From assembly GCF_900106835.1 (NCBI RefSeq), contig NZ_FNNR01000013.1:1-64000 (forward strand): a stretch of 64,000 nucleotides of DNA, read 5' to 3'. Source of the stretch: Arthrobacter sp. cf158 (lineage in GTDB: Bacteria > Actinomycetota > Actinomycetes > Actinomycetales > Micrococcaceae). Position 1 is the stretch's first letter. Each line of letters starts with the position of its first letter. The position numbers and the translations under genes are program-made. Below the pieces are notes generated by a model. The model was not told where the DNA came from. It saw only the letters and a program-made list of their open reading frames with translations, and did not search any database. Positions 17,606 to 25,463 of this stretch are shown piece by piece.

Positions 17606-18549
17606 CGGCTGCGGCGCCGGGTCAAGCCGACACCGATCAGGCACACCACGCCACCGATCAGTCCCCAAATGGTGGGGACCTCCTGGAGGACAGCCCAGGA
17701 AATCAGGATGGTGGTGCCGGGCACCAGGTACGTCGTGGCGGCCAGCTTGCCAGCCGAAATCAGGGACAGTGCGTATGCCCATGTGGTGAAGGCGATGGCG
17801 GTGGGGAAGATGCCCAGATAGACCAAGCCCAGCGTTGCGGGGAGCGGTGCTGCCTGGACTTCGGAGACCAGCTGGCCTGTCCACGGCAGGCAGCAGACCG
17901 CGCCAACCATGATGCCGAACCACGTCGCCTGCCCGGCCGTGAACTTCCGCAGCACGGGTTTCTGCAGGATCGCGCTCACTGAGGCGAGCACAGCGGCAAG
18001 CAAGCACAGCAGCACCCCGGCGACATCCGCCGTCGAGCGCTGCCCGGAACCCAGGGCGATCATCGCTACGCCGCAGAACGCCACCGCACTGCCAATCAGC
18101 AGCCACTTAGGGAAGCCCTCCTTGAGGAAGATTCCGGCCAGAATCGCGATCAAGATGGGCGAGACGTTGATCAGCATGGCGCTGGTACCCGCGTCGAGCA
18201 TGTGCTCCGCGGCGTTCAACGCAACGTTGTAACCGCCGAACCACATCACCCCGTAGGCCACGATCGGTAGCCATTCCCGGCCCTTCGGCCAGACCTTCAG
18301 GGTCGGCAGCACTACGATGCCAAGCACGACGGCGGCCACCGCCAGCCGCCCGAGCGTCAAGGAGCCGGGGGAGAAACTGGGTCCCACCGCGCGGATGCCC
18401 ACAAACGCCGAAGCCCAAAGCACGACGGTGACAATGACGGCGGCGATGCCGAGTTTGCTGATGGCTGCCGCCGGCGCGGGGGTGATGCGCGGAGGCAGGT
18501 CCGGGGAAGGCTGGCCGGGTTCGGCCGGGGTGGTGGTTGTCATAGACAC
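17602..18549 (-). CDS. EamA/DMT-family permease
   Basis: The 315-residue protein has ten predicted membrane helices in two EamA repeats (about 35-165 and 175-310). The N-terminal 30 residues are Pro-rich and cytoplasmic, and the C-terminus is RRRSR. Members export amino acids, sugars or small metabolites. It overlaps the convergent kinase gene by four bases. The transported compound cannot be inferred. Confidence 0.87.
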   Translation of the reverse strand: MSMTTTTPAEPGQPSPDLPPRITPAPAAAISKLGIAAVIVTVVLWASAFVGIRAVGPSFSPGSLTLGRLAVAAVVLGIVVLPTLKVWPKGREWLPIVAYGVMWFGGYNVALNAAEHMLDAGTSAMLINVSPILIAILAGIFLKEGFPKWLLIGSAVAFCGVAMIALGSGQRSTADVAGVLLCLLAAVLASVSAILQKPVLRKFTAGQATWFGIMVGAVCCLPWTGQLVSEVQAAPLPATLGLVYLGIFPTAIAFTTWAYALSLISAGKLAATTYLVPGTTILISWAVLQEVPTIWGLIGGVVCLIGVGLTRRRSR

Positions 18550-18837
18550 AATCTAGCCGTGGCGGTGCAGGCGCGGCTGGCGGTTTTCGGACGCGTCAGG
18601 GCAAGATCCTGCCAATGTTGAGCGGGCCGCCGTTTCCGGACCCTTTTTGGAGTGGGATGCCGGGGTGGGATGTCGCCCCTCGGTGCGCGTTGGGCGGGGT
18701 GTGGAAGGGCTCATAGACCTCGATTTGGGAATATCGCCATCTATGCTCTAAAGTTTTAGAGTCCAGTTCGGACGAGCGAGACACGGAAAGAACGCGTAAA
18801 GCGTCGCTTTTCCTTGCAAAATCCGAATTGAGTTCAG

Positions 18838-18910
18838 GCCCCCATCGTCTAGCGGCCTAGGACACCGCCCTTTCACGGCGGCGGCACGGGTTCGAATCCC
18901 GTTGGGGGTA
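18838..18910 (+). tRNA. tRNA-Glu (TTC)
   Basis: A 73-nt cloverleaf: acceptor GCCCCCA/TGGGGGT, anticodon arm CCGCC/GGCGG around CTTTCAC (anticodon TTC), T arm ACGGG/CCCGT with TTCGAAT. First gene of a three-tRNA group. Confidence 0.95.
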
Positions 18911-18994
18911 CGCAAGGAAGTGGTAAATCGGATGAAAAAAGTCTGGTAAGCTAGAAGCCTTGAAAAAAACGCGGTAGAGATACTGCAAACGCAA

Positions 18995-19068
18995 GGCCCT
19001 GTAGCGCAGTTGGTTAGCGCGCCGCCCTGTCACGGCGGAGGTCGCGGGTTCAAGTCCCGTCAGGGTCG
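18995..19068 (+). tRNA. tRNA-Asp (GTC)
   Basis: A 74-nt cloverleaf: acceptor GGCCCTG/CAGGGTC, anticodon arm CCGCC/GGCGG around CTGTCAC (anticodon GTC), T loop TTCAAGT, discriminator G as expected for tRNA-Asp. Confidence 0.95.
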
Positions 19069-19114
19069 CTCTGAGCGCCGAAGAAATTCGGTTCTCAAGG
19101 TGACATGTCACCTA

Positions 19115-19190
19115 GGCTCTGTAGCTCAGTTGGTAGAGCGTTCGACTGAAAATCGAAAGGTCACCGGATCGACGCCGGTCGGAGCCACCA
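19115..19190 (+). tRNA. tRNA-Phe (GAA)
   Basis: A 76-nt cloverleaf with encoded CCA: acceptor GGCTCTG/CGGAGCC, anticodon arm TTCGA/TCGAA around CTGAAAA (anticodon GAA). The T loop region reads ATCGACG, a less common form of the usual TTCGAAT. Confidence 0.93.
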
Positions 19191-19195
19191 CTGGG

Positions 19196-19230
19196 AAGCA
19201 TCAGTTCTTCGGAACTGGTGCTTTTCTTCT
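19196..19230 (+). terminator. Rho-independent terminator of the tRNA cluster
   Basis: A 12-bp stem, AAGCATCAGTTC / GAACTGGTGCTT, with a TTCG loop, followed by a TTTTCTTCTTT tract. Confidence 0.9.
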
Positions 19231-19330
19231 TTAACCCGTGCTTCCTGGCTCTTCTCCAACCCGAGCTCTTTGGCGGGTTGTTGGCCGCCGCGGTTGTCTG
19301 GCGGATTCCCGTCGGTGCCGCGCTCACGAG

Positions 19331-19385
19331 CTATTTTGCGTTCACGAATCCCCTGGACGCGCCGCCTCTTTTGGTGTGTCGACGG
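19331..19385. repeat. Dispersed repeat, copy 1
   Basis: CTATTTTGCGT at 19331 and, 25 bases later, the 30-base core from 19356 (GACGCGCCGCCTCTTTTGG, then TGTGTCGACGG) recur in near-identical form at 19460-19513. The core differs at three positions. It lies in the otherwise empty 330 bases after the tRNA terminator. Confidence 0.7.
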
Positions 19386-19459
19386 TACAGGTCCCTACCG
19401 CTTCTGTCTTTTCCGGTTCTCCTGCGGTCTTGCGCACGTGGTGGATGGGCCGTTGCCAC

Positions 19460-19513
19460 CTACTTTGCGTCGTGGGTGGTCTCGACGCGCCGCCTGTTTG
19501 GGTGTGTCGATGG
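19460..19513. repeat. Dispersed repeat, copy 2
   Basis: CTACTTTGCGT followed by the 30-base core from 19484 (GACGCGCCGCCTGTTTGGG, then TGTGTCGATGG). It is the second copy of the repeat at 19331-19385, in direct orientation about 128 bases away. No coding sequence is recognisable in 19231-19559 apart from these repeats. Confidence 0.7.
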
Positions 19514-19559
19514 GATGTGGTGATCGAAGTGGGTGGTGGCGGTACGTGGCGCCTTCTGT

Positions 19560-20522
19560 CTATCTGGTCTCGGCTCCCGGGCAGCCCCAGGAGTTGGGGT
19601 TTTGTTCGCAGGTGTCGGCGACGAGTGCTTTTTCTGTTTTCCAGACGTGGATGGTTTTGGCGGGTGTGGTGATGTCCAGGGTGCCGTTGATGGGTAGTGG
19701 TGGGCCGTTGTTGACCGAGTAAGTGCCGGTGAAGCTTGTGGTGACGGCGGCTTGGTAGTTGCCGGTTTCTGTGTAGCTGTGGCTGGTGCGGGTCGCGTTG
19801 GTGAGCCATTCGGCTTCGGGGAGGGGGTACCCGGTTATTGGTGTGGGGCCAAGGGTAGCGCCGTCGCCGAAAGCGTAGCTGTGGCTGGTGGGTGTTGCGG
19901 TGAGGTGGACGGTTTGGCCGAGGATGGTGAGGTTGAAGGCTTGTTCGGTGGCGGTGGTGTAGAAGTTGGTGGGTCCGCCTTTGAGGGTGTGGGGGAAGGG
20001 TTGGGCTTCCAACGTGCCGGGGTTGACGGGTAGTTGGCGGAAGTCGTTGAGGATCCGGGCGGCGATGTCGGCCAGGACGTTCCCGGGTTCGGGGTCGTAG
20101 AGGCAGGTAGGTCCGCTGACGGGGATCCAATCGGTCCAGCCGGGGTTGGTGATCGCTTTGGGTGCCTCTTTCCAGATCACCGGGGTACCTTCTTCACCGC
20201 CGGCTGTGTTCGGGGGACACTGGAGGGCGTCACAGCCAGGGTCCTTGGTATCGGGTCCGTCCGCGCGGCAGTGCGTGTCTGCCTTGTACTGATTCGGGTC
20301 AACGACGGTGGGCGAATCTGTTGATCCGCCGACGCTAGAGGTTAGCTGGCCACTTATAGCGTCGATGCGGAATCGCGCACCGATCTCGATTCCTTGATCT
20401 CCGGCATTGTTAGCAGCCCACGCTTCATCGGCCGCCACGGAGGGCGACGTCGCAGCTAAGGAGGCGAACAACCAACTCACGACGCCAATGGTCATCAAGG
20501 AAAGTCTGCGGATTCTAAGCAA
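19560..20522 (-). CDS. Secreted PKD-domain-like protein
   Basis: The protein (about 320 residues) has a signal peptide with a basic n-region (LRIRRLSL), a hydrophobic core and cleavage near SVAA. Cys-containing segments at about 80-105 (HCRADGPD, PGCDALQC) precede a PKD-like fold with SYAFGDGA and HSYTETGNYQAAV, the typical turn and strand pattern. A Cys pair near the C-terminus could form a disulfide. I chose the TTG at 20522: it overlaps the upstream lipoprotein stop, follows GGTGGA at 11 bases and gives the best signal peptide. A longer GTG-type start at 20588 and an ATG at 20495 are alternatives. The gene is probably co-transcribed with the DUF6318 lipoprotein. Confidence 0.75.
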   Translation of the reverse strand: MLRIRRLSLMTIGVVSWLFASLAATSPSVAADEAWAANNAGDQGIEIGARFRIDAISGQLTSSVGGSTDSPTVVDPNQYKADTHCRADGPDTKDPGCDALQCPPNTAGGEEGTPVIWKEAPKAITNPGWTDWIPVSGPTCLYDPEPGNVLADIAARILNDFRQLPVNPGTLEAQPFPHTLKGGPTNFYTTATEQAFNLTILGQTVHLTATPTSHSYAFGDGATLGPTPITGYPLPEAEWLTNATRTSHSYTETGNYQAAVTTSFTGTYSVNNGPPLPINGTLDITTPAKTIHVWKTEKALVADTCEQNPNSWGCPGAETR

Positions 20523-21180
20523 CGATGCCAAGGTCCACCACGATCCATGCACCGTCAACGTACTTGGCGAAAAACGCGAAGGCGTCATTCGAAGCCTCTG
20601 ATTTCGGACGCCCGACGCTGCCGTCGGCGTTGAAATAGTCGATTTGCTCTTGGACTACCTGTACTTTCGCCGACTGAACAGCCTCGCGTGTCCATTGCAC
20701 GTCCATGGTGGGGACAGAAATCCTGCCACCAGAGAGCCACCGCCCGTTAACGTAACCATCCTCGCCGGACTCCTTCAGGCTGAGGCAGAGTTGGCATTCC
20801 TGGGCGATCATGGCGGTCCAAGCTGACATGTCGCCTGTCTCGCCAACGTAAGAGAGCTGCGCGTACCAATACCCAATAAATTCCTCCAGCCCCGCCTTCG
20901 AGTTCTCCTTCGCCAGCTCGGGCATCACGGGAACGGGCACGTTCTGGGCTTTCCCGGTCGCGTCCGCGGGTTTGTATGCGGGCGACGCGCTGGGGCTGGG
21001 AGCAGCAGCAGGGACCGAAACGCTTGAGGTGGGTGACGTCGTCGTCGAGTTCGTGGCGGAGGGTGATCCGCCTGGAGCGGAGCCGCCCTGGCAACCTGCC
21101 AGCAGCAAGGCTGCGCCGGCGAAAGCCGCTGCAGTACGGGCGCGGGCACGTGGGTAGAGGGCAAAAGTGGCGCTTGGCAT
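20515..21180 (-). CDS. DUF6318-type lipoprotein
   Basis: The 221-residue protein has a lipoprotein signal ending LLLAGC (Cys at about residue 30), a Ser/Thr/Pro linker to about residue 75, then a compact domain with EFIGYWYAQLSYVGETGD and two Cys in CQLC. The pattern resembles the DUF6318 lipoproteins of Micrococcaceae, whose function is unknown. It overlaps the secreted PKD-like gene, so the two may act together at the cell surface. Confidence 0.75.
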   Translation of the reverse strand: MPSATFALYPRARARTAAAFAGAALLLAGCQGGSAPGGSPSATNSTTTSPTSSVSVPAAAPSPSASPAYKPADATGKAQNVPVPVMPELAKENSKAGLEEFIGYWYAQLSYVGETGDMSAWTAMIAQECQLCLSLKESGEDGYVNGRWLSGGRISVPTMDVQWTREAVQSAKVQVVQEQIDYFNADGSVGRPKSEASNDAFAFFAKYVDGAWIVVDLGIVA

Positions 21181-21353
21181 GACAGGCTCCCCAGCAGCTG
21201 TTGTGGCGGTGTGTCGGCCAGTCTAGGTGGGGCAAAGGAGGGCAACCCAGTCAGGAATTGGGCCTTGTGGATAACCCACCTCTGTTCAGGGCACGGGGCT
21301 GGGCGTATTCTTGCCTCGCCGGCTCGTCATCGTACGCATCCATCGGGGGAACC

Positions 21354-21860
21354 ATGATCACGAAAACACGAACTCGCACGCCCGGGCGGCTCCTGCCCCT
21401 GGCCCTTCTGGTCGCTGCCCTCACGCTGAGCGCCTGTTCCCTTCCGACGCCCGTCGCCCAGTCCACGCCCAGTGCGTCGGCGGAGGCGCCCGCGGCGGAA
21501 GTGGGGACAAGCTCAACTACTCCCAGTGCAGCAAGCCCGGAGGCAACCACGGGAACCGGGGGAGTCTACGGCGAATTCACGTCGATGTCGGAAGCCTGCT
21601 TGTCCGTGAGCGCCACCATGCTGAGCCTCACTATCCTCCCGTTGGCGGGACTGGTGGGCGGCAATCCTGATGACATCGAAAAAGCCAAGCAGGAATTGTC
21701 CCAAATGCAGGGCAAAGTACCTGACGAATTGAAGCCTGCGTTCGAGAAGCTGCGGGCGTTTACGGAGTCCGCGGGCTCGGACTTCAGTAAGTACGGCGAT
21801 GGAAAGTTCGAGGAGCTCATGAAGCCCATCCAGGACTGGATGGATAAGAACTGCAAGTAG
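21354..21860 (+). CDS. Putative lipoprotein
   Basis: The 168-residue protein has a lipoprotein signal with lipobox LSAC (Cys at about residue 28), a Ser/Ala/Thr-rich spacer to about residue 65, and a helical domain with Cys near residue 79 and at the penultimate position, possibly disulfide-linked. GGGGGA precedes the ATG at 21354; longer in-frame openings have no ribosome site. The family is not recognised. It is divergent from the DUF6318 gene. Confidence 0.7.
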   Translation: MITKTRTRTPGRLLPLALLVAALTLSACSLPTPVAQSTPSASAEAPAAEVGTSSTTPSAASPEATTGTGGVYGEFTSMSEACLSVSATMLSLTILPLAGLVGGNPDDIEKAKQELSQMQGKVPDELKPAFEKLRAFTESAGSDFSKYGDGKFEELMKPIQDWMDKNCK

Positions 21861-21950
21861 CCGCCGCGCGCACTCCCCTCTGGCCGGACGCTTCTCCCAA
21901 AGCGTCGGAGCTAGACGCTAGGGTGGTACTCAAGAGAAGGGGAGTGCTCC

Positions 21951-22397
21951 ATGGAAGACCAGAACGTGCAGCTTGATCCCGTGCCTGGGGACGAGATCCT
22001 GGGTACTGGACGCACCATCATCTCCGAGGCGGCCGTGGCCAAAGTAGCGGGGATCGCTGCGCGCACCGTGCCGGGTGTCTATTCCTTGGGGTCGGGTCCG
22101 TCCCGTGCGCTGGGCGCGATTCGCGACGCCGTCGGCAGCTCGGACCACGCGGCAGGTGTCCGCGCCGAAGTCGGCGAAACCCAAGTGGCTGTGGACATCA
22201 ACCTGGTTGCCCTCTACGGACATCCCTTGCATCACGTTGCCAACCAGGTCCGCGCGGCTGTTTACCGGGCGGTTGAAGAGCTCGTAGGGCTGCAGGTTAT
22301 CGAAGTCAACATCGAGATCAACGACGTCTATGTTGCCCCGCCCGCCAAACCGGTGGGCAGCAAGTCTGTCCTCGTAGAAAGGGAGGCTCTCCAGTGA
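21951..22397 (+). CDS. Asp23/Gls24-family envelope stress protein
   Basis: The 148-residue protein shows the Asp23 core: GRTIISEAAVAKVAGIAARTVPGVYSL at about 19-45, a VDINLVALYG strand, and a VYRAVEELVGLQVIEVNIEINDVYV closing segment. In Staphylococcus aureus, Asp23 is abundant, membrane-tethered by AmaP and linked to cell-wall stress. Here it heads a six-gene set joined by stop-start overlaps. AAGGGGAG lies before the ATG. Confidence 0.9.
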   Translation: MEDQNVQLDPVPGDEILGTGRTIISEAAVAKVAGIAARTVPGVYSLGSGPSRALGAIRDAVGSSDHAAGVRAEVGETQVAVDINLVALYGHPLHHVANQVRAAVYRAVEELVGLQVIEVNIEINDVYVAPPAKPVGSKSVLVEREALQ

Positions 22398-22585
22398 GCA
22401 TGACCGTGGTGGGAATCGCGATTGGCGCCTTTGTGGCGTTCATGTCCTTCTCGTTCGGGCTGTGGGGTTTCCTTATTTCGCTGCTGTTCATGGGCATAGG
22501 TGCGCTGCTGGGCCGGGCGGCTGATGGAAAACTGGACCTCCGCAGCGTCCTGGACGCCATTACGGGCCGGCGCTCTTCGTCATGA
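22394..22585 (+). CDS. Small membrane protein of the Asp23 operon (DUF2273-like)
   Basis: The 63-residue protein has two close membrane helices (about 4-22 and 23-42) and a charged tail (GRAADGKLDLRSVLDAI). Small proteins of this kind accompany Asp23 genes in Gram-positive bacteria. It starts with GTG inside the stop region of the Asp23 gene and overlaps the next gene by four bases, which suggests strict co-translation. Confidence 0.8.
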   Translation: MSMTVVGIAIGAFVAFMSFSFGLWGFLISLLFMGIGALLGRAADGKLDLRSVLDAITGRRSSS

Positions 22586-22962
22586 GCGTGGCTGAGGCTG
22601 TGGAATCCACCACCAGCCTGGCCGGCCACAACCGGATCAGTACCCAGGCTTTGACATCGTTGGCCCGCGCGGCTGCCGCCGAAGCTCTCGGCGTTGCGGC
22701 CAGCGACATCCGCGCTGATTGGGCGGACGACGACGGCCTGCTGGCTTTGTCGATCGTGGCACCCATCAGCATCCCGGCTTTGACGGAAGTCCTCCGCGAT
22801 CCGCAACGGGTCCAGGGCTTCGGTGGATCGATCTGGGATCGCGCAGTAGCTGCCAAGGCCACCGTGCTGGAGACGGTCACCCGGCTCAGCGGATCGCAAC
22901 TCAGCCGGGTGGACATCAGGATCAGCGGAGCGCACGTCACGGAGGGAGGCCGCGTTCAGTGA
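22582..22962 (+). CDS. Second, divergent Asp23-like soluble protein
   Basis: The 126-residue protein lacks membrane segments. It has a helix near 18-36 (STQALTSLARAAAAEALGV), then alternating strands with LALSIVAPISIPAL and a closing LSRVDIRISGAHV strand, which mirrors the Asp23 fold of the first gene. It overlaps both neighbours by four bases. It may form a hetero-assembly with the first Asp23 protein; this is inference. Confidence 0.7.
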   Translation: MSVAEAVESTTSLAGHNRISTQALTSLARAAAAEALGVAASDIRADWADDDGLLALSIVAPISIPALTEVLRDPQRVQGFGGSIWDRAVAAKATVLETVTRLSGSQLSRVDIRISGAHVTEGGRVQ

Positions 22963-23606
22963 CACAAGATCAGGAAACGCAACAAATGGATGTTCCGGAC
23001 ACCACCTCAGGCGACAGCCCGGTGGCCGGTGAAGACCCTGGAATGAGCCGCATTCTCCGCCGTGAGACGCATTCGTCCCGGGCCGGTGCTGCCGTGATCG
23101 CCGCCGTCCTGGTGATTGTTCTATGCGTTTACGCTCTGCTGGAGGCGGGCGTGCGGGCTATTGGACAGCCACCCTGGCTCATCGATCCCACCACCGCCGC
23201 TCCGCGCATCATTGCCCTGCCGGAGGGGATTTCTCCTCTGCTGCTGGGCGCGAGCGGCGCGGTCATTGCCATGGTGGGACTGTTTTTCCTCCTCCACGCC
23301 GTGCTTCCGGGCAGGCGTGCCCGCCACCTGCTCCGGGACGCACGAACCGCCGTCGTGGTTGATGACGAGGTACTTGCCTCCGCACTGGCGCGTCGTGCGC
23401 GAACTGCCGCGAACGTTACTCAGGAACAGGTGATGGTGGTTGTTTCGCGGCAACTTGTGGTGGTCAACGTGCGGCCCACGTCCGGCAGCCGCGTCAGCGA
23501 AGAAGCCGTGCTGGCTGCGGTTCAGGCTGAACTGGAGGAAATGTCCCCGGTTCCGATGCCTGCTGTTCGGGTCAATCTGGCGTCGTCAGGGGTGATCGGG
23601 GCATGA
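22959..23606 (+). CDS. Two-helix membrane protein of the Asp23 operon (DUF6286-like)
   Basis: The 215-residue protein starts at GTG 22959, overlapping the preceding stop as GTGA. A polar N-terminus (1-45) leads to membrane helices at about 50-72 and 100-122. A cytoplasmic domain follows with ASALARRARTAANV and a VVVSRQLVVVNVRPTSG strand pair. The helix-helix-domain layout resembles actinobacterial DUF6286 proteins found next to Asp23 genes. It is likely a membrane partner or anchor for the Asp23-like proteins. Confidence 0.75.
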   Translation: MTQDQETQQMDVPDTTSGDSPVAGEDPGMSRILRRETHSSRAGAAVIAAVLVIVLCVYALLEAGVRAIGQPPWLIDPTTAAPRIIALPEGISPLLLGASGAVIAMVGLFFLLHAVLPGRRARHLLRDARTAVVVDDEVLASALARRARTAANVTQEQVMVVVSRQLVVVNVRPTSGSRVSEEAVLAAVQAELEEMSPVPMPAVRVNLASSGVIGA

Positions 23607-24214
23607 ACGGAACACCGCGTGCCGTCAACCGTGTGCTGCTGTTCATTATTGGTGTGAAGCTTCTGGCTGTTGGTCTCCTGCTGGTGCTGTTGGCCACTGT
23701 GCCTGCAGTGGCGGCGTGGTGGCATGGCTGGTCCGCAGCCGTCTGGGCGGGGGCGGAAAATGCCTTCCGACAAACCCGTTTCCCCGGCCGCGAAGAGAGT
23801 TGGCTGTGGATTGTGGCCGGATTGATCCTGGTGGCCATCATCATCGCGATGATCGCGTGGCTGTCGCAGCAGGGCAAGGGCCGCGCCAACCTCCTGGTGG
23901 CCAGCGATGACGACAGTGACATTGATGGCGAGGTGCGCATCGGCGGTGGCGTCGCAGAACAGGCGCTCCGGGCAGCCCTGGCCGAGCGCACCGACCTCGC
24001 CGGCGCCTCCGTGGCAACGTATGAAGTCAAAGGAAGGCCGGGCCTGCGTATACGCATTCAGCCGAGGCAGGGTGTAGCTCCACACCTTCTTGCGGCCGAG
24101 GTGTCACAGCTTGTTGAAGCCATGGATTTAGTGATTGGTCAGAAGACGCCAGTGCTGGTGCACATGGTTTCCGGGGCACGGTCCCGCTTCACTAAGGCGG
24201 AACGTGTCCGGTGA
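23603..24214 (+). CDS. AmaP-like alkaline-shock membrane anchor
   Basis: The 203-residue protein has two membrane helices (about 9-32 and 66-88) separated by an extracellular Trp-rich loop, then a cytoplasmic domain with an EVRIGGGVAEQALRAALAERTDL helix and a LRIRIQP strand. This matches AmaP, which tethers Asp23 to the membrane in staphylococci. ATG overlaps the previous stop by four bases. Confidence 0.75.
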   Translation: MNGTPRAVNRVLLFIIGVKLLAVGLLLVLLATVPAVAAWWHGWSAAVWAGAENAFRQTRFPGREESWLWIVAGLILVAIIIAMIAWLSQQGKGRANLLVASDDDSDIDGEVRIGGGVAEQALRAALAERTDLAGASVATYEVKGRPGLRIRIQPRQGVAPHLLAAEVSQLVEAMDLVIGQKTPVLVHMVSGARSRFTKAERVR

Positions 24215-24315
24215 TATTGCAGAATCCGAACCCAAGACCATAAGTTGAATCCAAAGGGGGATAACTTCCTTTGGCACGAACTGTCACAGATCCAACCGTC
24301 ACAAAGGAGAGCACC

Positions 24316-24651
24316 ATGAGCGAAGAGACCACGGGAGCCGAAGCGGTCAACGGCGCGGCGGAAAATGCCAAAGATGCCGCTGGCGAAGCCTTGGAGAACG
24401 TCAAGGAATTTGCTGGCGACGCAGTGGAAAACGTCAAGGAATTTGCGGGCGATGCTGCAGAGAATGTCAAAGAGTTTGCCGGTGACGCCGCTGAGAACGT
24501 CAAGGAATTCTTCTCCGGCGATGTTGGAGAGAATGCCAAGGAATTGGCCGGTGACGTTGCGGAAAAGTCAAAGGAAATTGCCGGCGACGTGGCCGAAAAC
24601 GTCAAGGGCTTGGGATCGAAGATCGCCGGTCTGTTCAAGGGTGAGAAGTAG
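24316..24651 (+). CDS. Repetitive amphipathic-helix protein (LEA/apolipoprotein-like)
   Basis: The 111-residue, Cys- and Trp-free protein is built almost wholly from 11-residue repeats of the type (D/E)xxENVKEFAG, at least seven in a row from about residue 16 to 95. The C-terminus is GSKIAGLFKGEK. Such 11-mers form long amphipathic helices in late-embryogenesis-abundant and lipid-surface proteins. The DNA repeats too, which suggests growth by tandem duplication. AGGAG lies eight bases before ATG. It sits 101 bases after the AmaP-like gene and may be a stress-induced membrane or protein protectant. Confidence 0.8.
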   Translation: MSEETTGAEAVNGAAENAKDAAGEALENVKEFAGDAVENVKEFAGDAAENVKEFAGDAAENVKEFFSGDVGENAKELAGDVAEKSKEIAGDVAENVKGLGSKIAGLFKGEK

Positions 24652-24769
24652 TTTTCACGCACCACTGAAAGAGCAGACAGAGGGGCGGCAGTTCGCAGCA
24701 GCGGGCTGCCGTTCTGTTGCCCTGAGCGGGTAGCCTGACTTCAGAACAGGCGATGGACAGGAGACCCCA

Positions 24770-25450
24770 GTGGCTGGAACAACGGTGCTCGAAACAACGG
24801 TGGCCGACATCATGGCGGAACTGGCCACCTTGGAGGAACCCCGGGCACGCGAAGTGAACGAAAAGCACGGTGACGACCATGGAGTGAATCTCAGCAAAGT
24901 CCGTGCTGTCGCCAAGAGGCTGAAGATCCAGCAGGATCTTTCACGCGAGCTCTGGGACACGGGTGACACCGCCGCCAAGTTGCTGTCACTCCTGATCTGC
25001 CGTCCCAAGGAGTTTGAACGCGACGAATTGGACACCATGCTGCGGGAAGCACGAACTCCCAAAGTGCATGACTGGCTGGTGAACTATGTAGTGAAGAAGA
25101 GTCCCCACTCGGAGGAACTCCGGGTGGCGTGGTTCACTGATCCTGATCCGGTGGTGGCAAGCGCAGGCTGGGCCCTGACGTCTGAGCGTGTGGTCAAGAA
25201 GCCTGAAGGTTTGCACCTGGATCAGCTGCTGGACATCATCGAAGCCAGCATGAAAGACGCTCCGGAACGCCTCCAATGGGCCATGAACCATTGCCTGGCG
25301 CAGATTGGGATCGAATTCCCGGAGCATCGGGCCAGGGCACTGGACATTGGCGAGCGGTTGGAAGTCCTTAAGGATTACCCCACGCCGCCCAACTGCACGT
25401 CGCCTTTCGCGCCAAGCTGGATCAACGAGATGGTGCGACGCAAGGGCTGA
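24770..25450 (+). CDS. AlkD-like DNA alkylation repair family protein
   Basis: The 226-residue all-helical protein matches the AlkD/AlkC HEAT-like fold: GVNLSKVRAVAKRLK near 41-55, LSRELWDTGDTAAKLLSLLI near 62-81, VHDWLVNYVV near 101 and WALTSERVV near 132. These glycosylases excise positively charged alkyl-purines without base flipping. GTG at 24770 is preceded by GGAGA. Whether the catalytic Asp and Trp residues of AlkD are kept needs alignment. Confidence 0.75.
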   Translation: MAGTTVLETTVADIMAELATLEEPRAREVNEKHGDDHGVNLSKVRAVAKRLKIQQDLSRELWDTGDTAAKLLSLLICRPKEFERDELDTMLREARTPKVHDWLVNYVVKKSPHSEELRVAWFTDPDPVVASAGWALTSERVVKKPEGLHLDQLLDIIEASMKDAPERLQWAMNHCLAQIGIEFPEHRARALDIGERLEVLKDYPTPPNCTSPFAPSWINEMVRRKG

Positions 25451-25463
25451 CTCCCAGCGCGGC

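Noticed and set aside
18725..18747. Possible promoter TTGGGA / TATGCT before the tRNA cluster
   Set aside because: The spacing of 11 bases is too short for a standard -35/-10 pair, so I did not list it as a promoter.
18596..18784. 62-codon frame on the minus strand before the tRNA genes
   Set aside because: No ribosome site, no family resemblance and an overlap with the likely tRNA promoter region.
19218..19723. Several overlapping open frames after tRNA-Phe
   Set aside because: They start inside the terminator or the repeats, have no ribosome sites and no recognisable domain.
24687..24713. GGCAG/CTGCC hairpin after the helical repeat gene
   Set aside because: The stem is short with a large loop and there is no T-run, so it is too weak to call a terminator.
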